Source of the DNA: Luteitalea pratensis
GTDB lineage: Bacteria > Acidobacteriota > Vicinamibacteria > Vicinamibacterales > Vicinamibacteraceae
DNA: 64,000 nt
NCBI RefSeq assembly: GCF_001618865.1
Contig: NZ_CP015136.1
Span: forward strand, 5,553,001 to 5,617,000
Direction of reading: 5' to 3'
Below, piece after piece: positions 39,322 to 48,179 of this stretch. Under the pieces are notes generated by a model that searched no databases, was not told the origin of the DNA, and saw only the letters and a program-made list of their open reading frames with translations. Position numbers and translations under genes: made by a program. Position 1 is the stretch's first letter, and every line of letters begins with the position of its first letter.

Positions 39322-39489
39322 TCATGGCTTCGGTTGAGGGGCGGGCCGGGCAGTGTCGTCGAGGAGGACCCTGACGGCCGGCGTGGTGGTGTCGTCGAAC
39401 TGGCCGGACCGAACCGCCCACGCGAACGCGGCCAGGAAGCCGCCGGCGACCACCGCGCCGACGGCGATGAGCAAGAAGATCACGGTCAT
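39322..39489 (-). CDS. ccoS: CcoS-like cbb3 maturation protein
   Basis: 55 residues. MTVIFLLIAVGAVVAGGFLAAFAWAVRSGQFDD is the characteristic CcoS start: one helix, then a SGQFDD motif. The ATG at 39489 overlaps the ccoI stop by 4 bp, and the stop lies 13 bp before ccoNO. CcoS is needed for heme/copper insertion into CcoN in model species. Confidence 0.88.
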   Translation of the reverse strand: MTVIFLLIAVGAVVAGGFLAAFAWAVRSGQFDDTTTPAVRVLLDDTARPAPQPKP

Positions 39490-41906
39490 TGTCCGCTCCC
39501 CCGCGGTGCACGCACCCGCATCAGGCCGACGCTCAAGCCGACGACCGTGAGCGAACTCACCGGCATCAGGATGGCCGTCGCCAGCGGGGTCAGCCGACCG
39601 GTCAACGCCAGCGTGAGACCGATCACGTTGTAGAGAACCGACACGACGAAACAGAGGACGATCACGGCACGGGCGCGGCGTGCGTACCGCAGCACCGCCG
39701 GCAGCAGTGTCAGTCGATCGCCGCGGATGACGACATCGCACGCTGGCACGAGGCACGCCGTATCGTCGGACACGGCGATGCCGACGTCGGCCGCGGCCAG
39801 CGCGCCCGCGTCGTTCAGGCCATCGCCGATCATCAACACGTGCCGGCCCGCGGACTGCCGCGCCTGCACCGTGCGCAGTTTGTCCTCGGGCGCCTGCCGG
39901 AAGCGCATGCGATCACCGAACGCGCGCCGCCAGCGTGGCGCCTCTTCGTCGTGGTCGCCCGACAGCAGCCATGTCTCGTGCGACGCGCCAAGCGCGGCAG
40001 CCGTCTCGGCCATTCCAGCGCGCTCGGGCGTAGCCAACGCGAACGATCCGGTGCGGCCGTCGACACTTGCCCAGGTGCGGCCGCCCGAGTAGCCGGTCGG
40101 CAGTTCCGCGACGCGGGAGACGAACGACGCCGTGCCCACCGCCACGATGGCATCGTCCACGACGCCGCGGATGCCCTCGCCAACGACCTCGCGCACATCG
40201 CGGATGTCGCCCTCGACCGCCGCGCGTCCCGCGAGCGCGCGGCTGACCGGATGAATGGATTGGGCAGCCAGTCGGCGGACGCGAGCCCAGTCACGGTCGT
40301 CGAGGCCGTCGAGATCGACGGTTGCCGCGGCCTCGGCGGTGGCCAGCGTGCCGGTCTTGTCGAACGCAATGGTGTCGACGCGACTCAGGTCGAGCGCGAC
40401 GGCGCCCTGTTTCAGGTACACGCCCGCCTGCCCGAGCATGCCGAGCGTCGTGCCGAGAGTGATCGGCGCGGCCAGGGTCAGCGCACACGGGCACGCGATG
40501 ATGAGCACGGCGGTGGTCACCTGCGCCGCCATCCGGACGTCTGGCCACCACGCCCAGAACCCGAGCGCCGCCAGCGCCAGCGCGCCAATCGTGAACCACT
40601 GCCCGAAGCGCGCCGAGACCGTGGTGAGCCAGTGTGATGGCTTCTGCGTGAAGACCGGGTTGTTCCACAGTTCTGCCAGGCGACTGTGGGAAACGCGGCG
40701 CAGCACCTGCAACCGCAACGCCTCGCCGACAATGCGTGCACCGGCGCCGATGGTGTCGCCCGCCTGCACAGGGACCGGGTGCTGCTCGCCGGTGACGAAG
40801 GCGAGGTCGATCCTGCCGTGCGTGTCGAGCAGGCACGCGTCGGCGGGCACGACCTCCTGCGGCCGGACGACGATCACGTCACCGGGCGCGAGGTCCTCGA
40901 TGCGGCGCATCGCCATCCGGGCACCGGTCGCGACGCGTACGGAGAGCGGCAGGAAGGAACGCACCGTGCGGTCGAATGCGATCCGGTCGAACGCCATCTG
41001 CTGGAACAGGCGGCCGATCAGCAGGAAGAACACCAGGCCGGCGAACGAGTCGAGGAAGCCTTCGCCACTGCGCGTGAGGATGTCCCAGAGGCTCCGTACG
41101 AACAGCACGGCGAGGCCCATGGCCACCGGCACGTCGAGCGTCATCACCCGCATCCGCACCGACTGCCACGCCGCCCTGAAGAAGTCGGCGGCGCTGTAGA
41201 CCAGCACCGGGATCGCGAACATGACGTTGAGCGCATCGAACAGGCGCTGGAACGCCGGATCGAGTGGCGCACCGTTGGCATAGCGCGGGATGCTGAACAG
41301 CATCATGTTGCCGACCGCGAATCCGGCGAGCCCCAGCTTGAGATACAGATCGCGCCGCGCCTGCGGCATGTGGCCGGCCGAGCGTTCGCCGTCCACGATT
41401 GGCTCGTACCCCAGCGACGCGAGCCGCTCTGCCAGCGCCCGCAGCGTCGTCCGATCTGGCCGGAATGCGACCCGGACCGTCCGGCGCATCAGGTCCGCCT
41501 CGCTGCGACCGATGCCTTCGTCGAAGCGCCACAACTGCTCGAGCAGCCACAGGCACGACGCGCAGTGCAGGGAGGGCACCGAGAAGGTCACGTGGCTGAA
41601 GGTGCCATCGTGGGAATCCACGAGCCGGAGGGCGACGGCGGGATCGTCGAGCACGGCAAACCGATCGGCGTCGCGGGTACTGGCCGTGCGCTGGGACACG
41701 CCCGCATCGGGATCGCACGCATAGAACTGGCTCAGCCCGTGCGCCTGCAGGAGTTCGAACACCGAGGCGCAGCCGATGCAACAGAAGCTGCCGGCGGCGG
41801 TGTGGACGCCGTGCGTGCCGCACCTGTCGCCGCAGTGGCGGCAGAGCGCCGGAGCGGCGGGCATGGCAACAGCCCGGTCGAGGACAGAAGAGGACGCAGT
41901 CGTCAC
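39486..41906 (-). CDS. ccoI: CcoI/FixI copper-transporting P1B ATPase
   Basis: 806 residues. The N-terminal Cys-rich domain (CRHCGDRC, SFCCIGCASVFELLQ) is the ATPase-associated metal-binding domain. A degenerate HMA domain has SLHCASCLW. Eight helices include the CPC translocation motif IIACPCALTLA (about 472). The phosphorylation site is DKTGTLA (about 515), the actuator has TGEQHPV, the nucleotide site has SIHPVSRA, and the hinge GDGLND lies at about 691. It exports or delivers Cu for the cbb3 active site. It heads the eight-gene minus-strand locus, an unusual position, since ccoI normally follows ccoGH. Confidence 0.94.
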   Translation of the reverse strand: MTTASSSVLDRAVAMPAAPALCRHCGDRCGTHGVHTAAGSFCCIGCASVFELLQAHGLSQFYACDPDAGVSQRTASTRDADRFAVLDDPAVALRLVDSHDGTFSHVTFSVPSLHCASCLWLLEQLWRFDEGIGRSEADLMRRTVRVAFRPDRTTLRALAERLASLGYEPIVDGERSAGHMPQARRDLYLKLGLAGFAVGNMMLFSIPRYANGAPLDPAFQRLFDALNVMFAIPVLVYSAADFFRAAWQSVRMRVMTLDVPVAMGLAVLFVRSLWDILTRSGEGFLDSFAGLVFFLLIGRLFQQMAFDRIAFDRTVRSFLPLSVRVATGARMAMRRIEDLAPGDVIVVRPQEVVPADACLLDTHGRIDLAFVTGEQHPVPVQAGDTIGAGARIVGEALRLQVLRRVSHSRLAELWNNPVFTQKPSHWLTTVSARFGQWFTIGALALAALGFWAWWPDVRMAAQVTTAVLIIACPCALTLAAPITLGTTLGMLGQAGVYLKQGAVALDLSRVDTIAFDKTGTLATAEAAATVDLDGLDDRDWARVRRLAAQSIHPVSRALAGRAAVEGDIRDVREVVGEGIRGVVDDAIVAVGTASFVSRVAELPTGYSGGRTWASVDGRTGSFALATPERAGMAETAAALGASHETWLLSGDHDEEAPRWRRAFGDRMRFRQAPEDKLRTVQARQSAGRHVLMIGDGLNDAGALAAADVGIAVSDDTACLVPACDVVIRGDRLTLLPAVLRYARRARAVIVLCFVVSVLYNVIGLTLALTGRLTPLATAILMPVSSLTVVGLSVGLMRVRAPRGSGQ

Positions 41907-42270
41907 GGGGAGGCGTCGCGCTGGCAGGCGCGGCTACCACTCGGAGGGCAACTTCCGCGCCAGCCCTGGCGCGATCCAATGCTTCAGGAGACCTGCCTGC
42001 GGCCGCACCCGCGGCTACCCGGCCGTCGGCAATATTCCCCACCGGCAGCCGAAAAGTCTGCAGATCAAGGGACCAGGCCGACTGCCCTGCCTTATCCCCT
42101 GGTCCCCGGCCACGCTCGGAGAACGGGCCCTACTTGATTGTTGTCCCCTGTCCCTTGAAGCCCTGGTGACTTCTTCGTTGTCCCTTGTCCCTTGGTCGAT
42201 ATCGCGCCCTGACGCGCTACAGTGCTGTTTGAGGCCGGGGCGCGGGACCGGCGCCCCGAGGAGGTCTGCA
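41907..42270. other. Divergent gap between ccoI and thioredoxin
   Basis: It must hold the ccoI (cbb3) and thioredoxin promoters. No FNR-type TTGAT-N4-ATCAA box was found. A class D repeat lies at about 42139-42196 in one orientation only (CCCTTGAAGCCCTGGTGACTT, then GTCCCTTGTCCCTTGG). A CTCGGAGAACGGGCC hairpin half lies near 42116. Confidence 0.6.
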
Positions 42271-42747
42271 ATGTCGAGCATCCGCATGGATGCCCGTGGG
42301 CTCGTCGTGCCCTGTCCGTCATGCGGGGCAGCCAATCGACTGACGTTCACCACGCTGGGACAGTCCACACGGTGCGGTCGCTGCCAGACGATGCTGGCGC
42401 CGCCGACCGAGCCGGTGGAGGTGCCGTCGGCCGCGTATTTCGACGCGCTCGTCGCATCGTCACGGCTCCCGGTGCTCGTGGACTTCTGGGCAGCATGGTG
42501 CGGACCCTGCCGGATGGTGTCGCCGCAAGTGGCGCTGGTCGCGCAGCGCAACGCTGGCCGACTGCTCGTGACAAAGGTCGACACGGAAGCAGTGCCTGAC
42601 CTGTCGGCCCGACTGGGCATTCGCTCGATCCCGACGCTCGCGGTGTACGACGGCGGGACGCAGGTGGCACGCACTGCTGGAGCGATGTCCGCCGATCAGA
42701 TCGAGGCGTTCGTGCGAGGTGCTGCCGGGCCTCACGCGTCGACCTGA
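42271..42747 (+). CDS. trxC: Thioredoxin 2-type protein with N-terminal zinc ribbon
   Basis: 158 residues with a good Shine-Dalgarno (GAGGAGGT). Two CxxC pairs (C15/C18, C35/C38) form a TrxC-like zinc ribbon. The thioredoxin fold has the active site WAAWCGPC (C77, C80) and the cis-Pro in IRSIPTLAVYDGG. Cytoplasmic disulfide reductase. The gene ends GPHAST*, where the TGA lies in the centre of the palindrome at 42736-42757. It is divergent from the cbb3 locus. Confidence 0.9.
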   Translation: MSSIRMDARGLVVPCPSCGAANRLTFTTLGQSTRCGRCQTMLAPPTEPVEVPSAAYFDALVASSRLPVLVDFWAAWCGPCRMVSPQVALVAQRNAGRLLVTKVDTEAVPDLSARLGIRSIPTLAVYDGGTQVARTAGAMSADQIEAFVRGAAGPHAST

Positions 42748-42757
42748 AGGTCGACGC
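42736..42757. repeat. GTCGACCT/AGGTCGAC palindrome (class C) at the trxC stop
   Basis: Arms GCGTCGACCT and AGGTCGACGC with a GA loop, followed by CTAC. The TGA in the centre is the trxC stop codon. Confidence 0.9.
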
Positions 42758-42774
42758 CTACGTGCACGACGTGG

Positions 42775-43293
42775 TCAGGGTGTGGCGATGGCCTTCGCGA
42801 GCGCCAGCATCCGGTCGCGATCGATCTTGTAGACGATCATCCGCGCGACACCGTCCGCGCGCTGCACCTCGAGCAGTGCCGCATCACCGCCCAGATCGAC
42901 CGTCGCGGCGTTGACCCCGATGCCCGGGAGCAGCTCGCGCTTCTTGGTCCCGTCCTCCACGGCCCGCAAGTCGATGTCGAACGTCTTGTCGGCGGTGGTG
43001 CCGTCGGCGGAGAGCGACTTGAGGCTCGCGAACGTGAACCCGAAGTTGCTGTCGCTGCCCTGCCACTCGCACCTAGTGAACCCGGGACTGGGTTCATCCA
43101 CAGCGGGTCCCTGGTAGCTGTCGCCGACAATCGCGACGGCTTCGGCCTGGGTGAGCACGGCGTCGCATCGCACTGCCGTGGGATCCTGACCGCCTCCGCC
43201 TGGCGGCTCCGGCGCGAGAAGCGCATGCGCAGTCGAGGCTGCAGCAAGGAGCGCGCCCGCTGCCATGACCGCGGCCAACCGCAGCCGCATCAT
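42775..43293 (-). CDS. Small secreted protein, DUF3558-like (weak)
   Basis: 172 residues from the ATG at 43293 (a second ATG lies 3 bp downstream). Signal peptide: MMRLRLAAVMAAGALLAAASTAHA. The mature part has two conserved-looking Cys (VRCDAVLTQAEAVAIVG and FTRCEWQG) and ends KIDRDRMLALAKAIATP, a layout like DUF3558 lipoproteins but without a lipobox. Function unknown. It overlaps the upstream NTF2-like gene by 4 bp, so the two are coupled. Confidence 0.7.
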   Translation of the reverse strand: MMRLRLAAVMAAGALLAAASTAHALLAPEPPGGGGQDPTAVRCDAVLTQAEAVAIVGDSYQGPAVDEPSPGFTRCEWQGSDSNFGFTFASLKSLSADGTTADKTFDIDLRAVEDGTKKRELLPGIGVNAATVDLGGDAALLEVQRADGVARMIVYKIDRDRMLALAKAIATP

Positions 43294-43805
43294 CGGCTCG
43301 CTCCGCTGGCCGGCGGTGGGCCAAGGGGACTCGGCGCACAACCGGTACGTTCCACCGTGTAGACGCCGCTGGTGAACTTCCATCCTGCACTGGTCTTCGC
43401 AAGTTCGAAGCTGTCGATGCCGCAGTGGCTGAACGCGCCATTCAGCCAGAAGTCATAGGGCGCCCACAGCGTGGCGATCCCCTTGTGCACGCGCACCTGT
43501 GGCGCCCACATCCGCTCCAGCATCTTGCGCCCGCACTTGCCGAGACTGGCGCTGAACTCGTCGAAGGTGGAACTGCGCACCACGCCGTCGGTCCCCTCGA
43601 CCTGGCGATAGAGCCGTCCTTCGGGCCAGGAGATCGCGCGGGCACTCGCCTCGTCGCAACTGGCCATCGCATCGAACATCTTCTGAACGACGGCCACGAC
43701 GTCACGTTCGTCCTGTGCCTGCGATTGCGCCGCCGTCGGCGTCGCGAGCGTAGCGGTGACGGCAATCACGGCAAGGGCGCCGGGGCCGGACAGATGGCTG
43801 ATCAT
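43290..43805 (-). CDS. Secreted SnoaL/NTF2-like protein
   Basis: 171 residues from the ATG at 43805. Signal peptide MISHLSGPGALAVIAVTATLATPTAAQ. The alpha+beta cone fold is suggested by VVAVVQKMFDAMASCDEASARAISW, then KGIATLWAPYDFWLNG and SFELAKTSAGWKFTSGVYTVE. It contains four Cys and no clear catalytic residues. It forms a 4-bp-overlap pair with the next secreted protein. Confidence 0.75.
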   Translation of the reverse strand: MISHLSGPGALAVIAVTATLATPTAAQSQAQDERDVVAVVQKMFDAMASCDEASARAISWPEGRLYRQVEGTDGVVRSSTFDEFSASLGKCGRKMLERMWAPQVRVHKGIATLWAPYDFWLNGAFSHCGIDSFELAKTSAGWKFTSGVYTVERTGCAPSPLGPPPASGASR

Positions 43806-43829
43806 GGTGCGGCGATTGTATGGGGAAAC

Positions 43830-44006
43830 ACGCGACAAGGGACAAGGGACAAGGAGAGAAGTCACAAGGGCGTCAAGACACAAGAGACGAGGAGCAGGGG
43901 ACAGGGGACACGGCGACGGTCCGCCTCATCCGCTGGTCCTTGGTTCCTTGTCCCCTGTCCCTTGAAAGGCCTTCTGACTTGTTCGTTGTCCCTTGTCCCT
44001 TGGTTG
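43830..44006. repeat. AAGGGACA-family inverted repeat (class D), locus 3
   Basis: The left arm, about 43830-43885, has GACAAGGGACAAGGGACAAG and GAAGTCACAAGGGCGTC. The right arm, about 43955-44004, is its complement. It lies between the NTF2-like gene and the stop of the large propeller gene. Confidence 0.82.
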
Positions 44007-44015
44007 TGCGCCCGA

Positions 44016-47000
44016 CTACTGCAGCCTTGTGGCGAGGGCGTTGGTCCCGGCCGCCCAACGCACGCCGTTGGCGTTGGAGTACATCGCGCGCTCTACCACG
44101 ATCTGGGCAGGGGCGCCGCCGACGCTCTCCACGATCATCCCGAACCTCTTGCCGCGGGCCTCGGGGAAGAACTCGTTGGCGTACGGCGTGATGTTGAACC
44201 GCGAGTTGGCCGAGACGACGTACTCGCGCGAGATGGGCGCGCTGCCATCCTCGAATAGCACGGTGGCGCGAATGGTGCCGGCAAACGCGGACGTGTTGGC
44301 GACAAGGACGTACGTCTCGACCTCGCGCGAGCCGCCGAGTTCACCTTCGGCCATCGCCCAACGTGTACCGGTCGTGGTCTCGCCCGGGCTGTTGTGCGCC
44401 TCGTGCCACGTCTCCGAGGTGGGGCCCGGCCACCACATCGAGCGCTCGACGATGATCGGCACGTTGTTGGTCGACGTGATGCGCGTGGACACCGCCGCGT
44501 CGGCCAATGCCGCATCCGCCTGGTCGACCCAGATGTTGAAGCGGCTGTTGCCCGCGACCTGGTACGTCTTGGTGATCACCTGGCCGTTGGAGAGCAGGAA
44601 CTCGGCCTGTACGCTCGCCGTGTCGGCCTGCGGATTGGCGATCAGGATGAACAGGTCGAAGTAGTTGCCGGTGGCACCCTCGGCCAGGAACCACTGCGTG
44701 GCCGGCGCGGTGACGCCACTACTCTCGTGACCAGCCCCGAGGGCCTGTCCCGGCCGGTTCAGGTACATGGCGCGCTCCGCGATGATCGGCACGCCGTTGG
44801 TCGACTCGATGATCGCGGAGAGTTCCGCGGTCGCGAGCGCCGCCAGTGCCGGGTCGGTACGGCCTTCCTCGTCCACCCAGATGCTGAAGCGGCTCTGGGG
44901 CTTGACGACGTAGTTCTTGACGAGCGGTGCCGCCGGTGCCGGCAGCAGGTACGTGACCTGCACCTGCGCCGCCTGGTCGTTCGGGTTCTGGATCAGGTAG
45001 AAGAGCTCGAAGTTGTAGAACGTCGCGCCCTCGGCGAAGTACCACTTGGTCGCAGTGCGCGTCAGGATGCCGCGCTCGGCGTGGCTGCCGTACCCGCTCT
45101 GATCCCAGGTCATCGTCCGGTCGGCCACGACCTGCACGTCGGCCTCGATCAGCGTCGAGAACTCGGCGGCCTCGAGGCCGGGGATGGTCTCGACGTCGAT
45201 GGTCGTCCGGCTCAGCGGCGGCAGCACGCGGTAGTCGCGGATGGTGAACCCGTCGGCGCGCTGGAAGCGTGTCAGCACGAGCGCGGGCAGCGCGGCCGGA
45301 TTCGCGATCGCGAGCCGCGTGTCGAAGAACGAGCCGGTCGCCCCCTCCGCCAGGTAAGTGATCACGAACCCCCGCGGGTGCGTGCCTTCCTGCAGTTCCT
45401 GCAGGTTCGTCTTGCCATCGCCATCGGCATCGTCGCCGGGGCCGGAGCCAGGGCCACCGAACGGGTCGAGCCCGTACTTCGTTTCGAATTCATTGCTGAG
45501 TCCATCGTTGTCGGCATCGCCGCTCGACTCGAGCGTGGGCAGGCCGACGTTGGCCGATGCCGTGTTGTTGGCCGGAACCGGATCGAGCACCCCGGCTGTC
45601 ACCGTGGCGGTGTTCGCGATCTGCTGTCCGGGCGTTGTCGCGACCAGCTTGGCCACGATCTTCATCGTCGCCACCGCGCCAGGCCCGACCTGTGCGAAGG
45701 AGATCGAGCGGTTGTTGCCCGTCCCGCCGCAGATACCGGCGAGGTCGGATGTGCAGGAGACGTACTCGAGACCCGCGGGCAGGTTATCGGTGACGACCAC
45801 GCCCGAGGCCGGGTCGCTGCTCGGGTTCACCACCTGCAGCGTGAAGGTGACGTTCTGTCCCGGGAACAGGGTGCCGACATTGGCCAGCTTGGTCAGCGAC
45901 AGGTCGACGCTGTATCCGAGCTTCTGCAGCACCGCGTCGCCGTCGCCACCGCCGTACGCGGTCTGGAACGCGTTCACCAGGCGGAAGCCATCCGAATTGG
46001 CGGCGGTGAAGACGCTGGAGTCGTTGGTCGTGCCACCGAGGTACGTCTCACCTGCTGCGTTGACGGCGATGCCGAGCAGCGCCTGTCCGTTCGCGTTGGA
46101 TCCGAGATAGCTGGAGAAGACGAACGCCGTGCCTGCCGGGTTGAGGATCTGGACATAGGGGGGCTGCTGCCAGAGCGTCTCCTGCACGGCGCCAATCTTG
46201 GGCAGGTCCGTCGACCGCGTCGAGCCCACGAGGTGCACACGCCCCATCGCGTCGACGGCGATGTCGTTGATGCCGTCGTAGTTGTTGCCACCGGTGAAGG
46301 TTGTGTAGACACGCGACGCGACACCGGTCTTCGTGAGATCGAGCTTGATCACGAAGCCGTCCCACGGCTCCTGACCACCACCAATCGGGTTATTGAACTG
46401 GCGCGCGGCGGCGGCGGTCACCGGGAAGTCGGTATTGGAGCGCGTCCTGCCACCCACGTAGACGAAGCCGTTCGCATCGATGTCGAGCGCGTAGACATGG
46501 TCGGTGCCGCTGCCCGAGATGTACGACGAGTACAGCAGGCCCGCGGTGCCCACGATGTCCGTGTCGATCTGGCTTACGAAGCCGTCGATGGCGGTGCCGA
46601 GGCGCGGCGCGAAGCCATTGAGGACCGGCAGGTCGCCGGTGGAGGTGTCGCTGCCGAACGTGACCTTCCCGTCGCCATTGGCGACGATGTCGGCCCGGTT
46701 GGTCATCTCACCCTGGCTGCCGCCGAAGTACGTCGAGTACACCAGGGCACCGGCATCCGTGTAGCGCTGCACGAAGAGATCGTCGGCGCCCCATCGGGTG
46801 GTGCGGTAGGCATTCGGGGTGGTCACGAAGCCGTCGGTCGTGCTGTTGGACGCGGTCTTGCCCACGACATACGCGTTGCCCTGCGCATCCACCGCCACGC
46901 CCGTGGCCGCTTCACGACGGATCCCGCCGATGTAGGTCGAGTACGCCAGCCCGCCCTCGGGCGTCAGGCGCGCGTAGAACGCGTCGGCCGACTGCGCTGG

Positions 47001-48179
47001 TGCGCCCGCGTCGAACCCGAAGGCGGCGTCGGCGGCGCCAGCCGTGACGGGGAAGTCGGTCGACACCGTGTCACCGACGATGTGCACGCGGCCCTGCGGG
47101 TCCACGGCCAGCCCGCCGGGGATGTACTCCGGGGCCCACGTGGCCTCGTCCAGGGATCCGCCAAAGAGCGTCGAGTACACCAGGGCGCTACCCGCAGGAT
47201 TGAACTTGCTGACGAAGTAGTCGCGCGGGTACACGCCACCAGGTGACGGCGTGCCGGCACGCTGCGGCTGCATGGCGCCAGACGTCACCGGGAAGCCGGC
47301 GTTGTCCTCGGAGGTGCCGAGGACGTAGATGAAGCCGTTGGCGTCCACCTTCACCGCGAGGATTCCTTCCTCGCTCACGCCACCGAACCAGGTCGAGTAC
47401 ACGAGCACGGGATCGATGACCAGCGTGCGCTGGCGATCGTACGCACCAACGCGGAAGCCCACTCGCCCGCTCGCGGCGTCAAGCGTGAAGGCGCTGGCGA
47501 CCGGGCGGCGGACGCCGTCGATGTCCTGGTAAGACACGGGAGCGCGCTGGCGCAGCACCTGCCCCGCGACCTCGACGAGCAGGTCGCCCGTCGACGCGTC
47601 AAGGGCGAGGCGATCGGCGCCCTGCACCACCATCTCGGCATCGGCGGGGTCGGCGCCGGGCGCGACGATGAAGTCGTATTCGAGCTGGCGCTGGTCGCCG
47701 TAGTAGGCGACGTCGATACCGGGGCGGACCTCGTGCGCAACTACACGACCGAATGTCGTGACGTTGGTCTTCCACGTGGAGGAGGGACCGACGTAGCGGT
47801 GCATCACACCAGGCAGATTGCTCTCGCCGGTGAGTCGAACACCGTCGGTAGCACCGGCAATGGAGAACGACACTTCGGCGCGGCGGCCGTGTGCGAGCAA
47901 CGCCAGGCTCGCGCCCCGAGCGCTCACCGCGATGTTGTAACCCTGTCCACGACCGACGAAGGCCGGGACGCCGTCGAACTCTCGCGACTCGAAGGTGAGC
48001 GGCAACGACGCAATCGCGTCGAGCGCGCGTGCAGGCGCGACGTTGGCCGGCACGGTGTCGGCTGACGGCGCTGCTGCATGGAGGTGAGTGGCCGGGGCCG
48101 GTGCGAGACCGACGAGGGCCAGCACCGACGCGACAAGCGCGGTGCCGGAACGGATGAATGATGAATGATTGCTGTGCAC
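44016..48179 (-). CDS. Large secreted SBBP propeller / DUF11 / AEGAT-repeat protein
   Basis: 1387 residues from the GTG at 48179, which has GGAGG 8 bp upstream; the frame beyond it is not protein-like. Signal peptide: FIRSGTALVASVLALVGLAPAPATHLHA. A DUF7948-type N-terminal domain (to about 270) leads into SBBP repeats (VLVYSTWFGG, YSTYIGG, VYTTFTGG). Then come a DUF11 domain (VDLSLTKLANVGTLFPGQNVTFTLQV), a TSP3-like calcium linker (GDADNDGLSNEFETKYGLDP) and four AEGAT repeats (YLAEGATGSFFDTRLAIANP to PIIVERSMWWPG). It ends WAAGTNALATRLQ. The whole architecture except the DUF7948 and DUF11 parts is shared with the first gene of the window. Confidence 0.9.
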   Translation of the reverse strand: MHSNHSSFIRSGTALVASVLALVGLAPAPATHLHAAAPSADTVPANVAPARALDAIASLPLTFESREFDGVPAFVGRGQGYNIAVSARGASLALLAHGRRAEVSFSIAGATDGVRLTGESNLPGVMHRYVGPSSTWKTNVTTFGRVVAHEVRPGIDVAYYGDQRQLEYDFIVAPGADPADAEMVVQGADRLALDASTGDLLVEVAGQVLRQRAPVSYQDIDGVRRPVASAFTLDAASGRVGFRVGAYDRQRTLVIDPVLVYSTWFGGVSEEGILAVKVDANGFIYVLGTSEDNAGFPVTSGAMQPQRAGTPSPGGVYPRDYFVSKFNPAGSALVYSTLFGGSLDEATWAPEYIPGGLAVDPQGRVHIVGDTVSTDFPVTAGAADAAFGFDAGAPAQSADAFYARLTPEGGLAYSTYIGGIRREAATGVAVDAQGNAYVVGKTASNSTTDGFVTTPNAYRTTRWGADDLFVQRYTDAGALVYSTYFGGSQGEMTNRADIVANGDGKVTFGSDTSTGDLPVLNGFAPRLGTAIDGFVSQIDTDIVGTAGLLYSSYISGSGTDHVYALDIDANGFVYVGGRTRSNTDFPVTAAAARQFNNPIGGGQEPWDGFVIKLDLTKTGVASRVYTTFTGGNNYDGINDIAVDAMGRVHLVGSTRSTDLPKIGAVQETLWQQPPYVQILNPAGTAFVFSSYLGSNANGQALLGIAVNAAGETYLGGTTNDSSVFTAANSDGFRLVNAFQTAYGGGDGDAVLQKLGYSVDLSLTKLANVGTLFPGQNVTFTLQVVNPSSDPASGVVVTDNLPAGLEYVSCTSDLAGICGGTGNNRSISFAQVGPGAVATMKIVAKLVATTPGQQIANTATVTAGVLDPVPANNTASANVGLPTLESSGDADNDGLSNEFETKYGLDPFGGPGSGPGDDADGDGKTNLQELQEGTHPRGFVITYLAEGATGSFFDTRLAIANPAALPALVLTRFQRADGFTIRDYRVLPPLSRTTIDVETIPGLEAAEFSTLIEADVQVVADRTMTWDQSGYGSHAERGILTRTATKWYFAEGATFYNFELFYLIQNPNDQAAQVQVTYLLPAPAAPLVKNYVVKPQSRFSIWVDEEGRTDPALAALATAELSAIIESTNGVPIIAERAMYLNRPGQALGAGHESSGVTAPATQWFLAEGATGNYFDLFILIANPQADTASVQAEFLLSNGQVITKTYQVAGNSRFNIWVDQADAALADAAVSTRITSTNNVPIIVERSMWWPGPTSETWHEAHNSPGETTTGTRWAMAEGELGGSREVETYVLVANTSAFAGTIRATVLFEDGSAPISREYVVSANSRFNITPYANEFFPEARGKRFGMIVESVGGAPAQIVVERAMYSNANGVRWAAGTNALATRLQ

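Noticed and set aside
44394-47246. 950-codon plus-strand open frame
   Set aside because: Antisense to the propeller/AEGAT gene; composition is Arg/Val/His-rich and no start signal or domain supports it.
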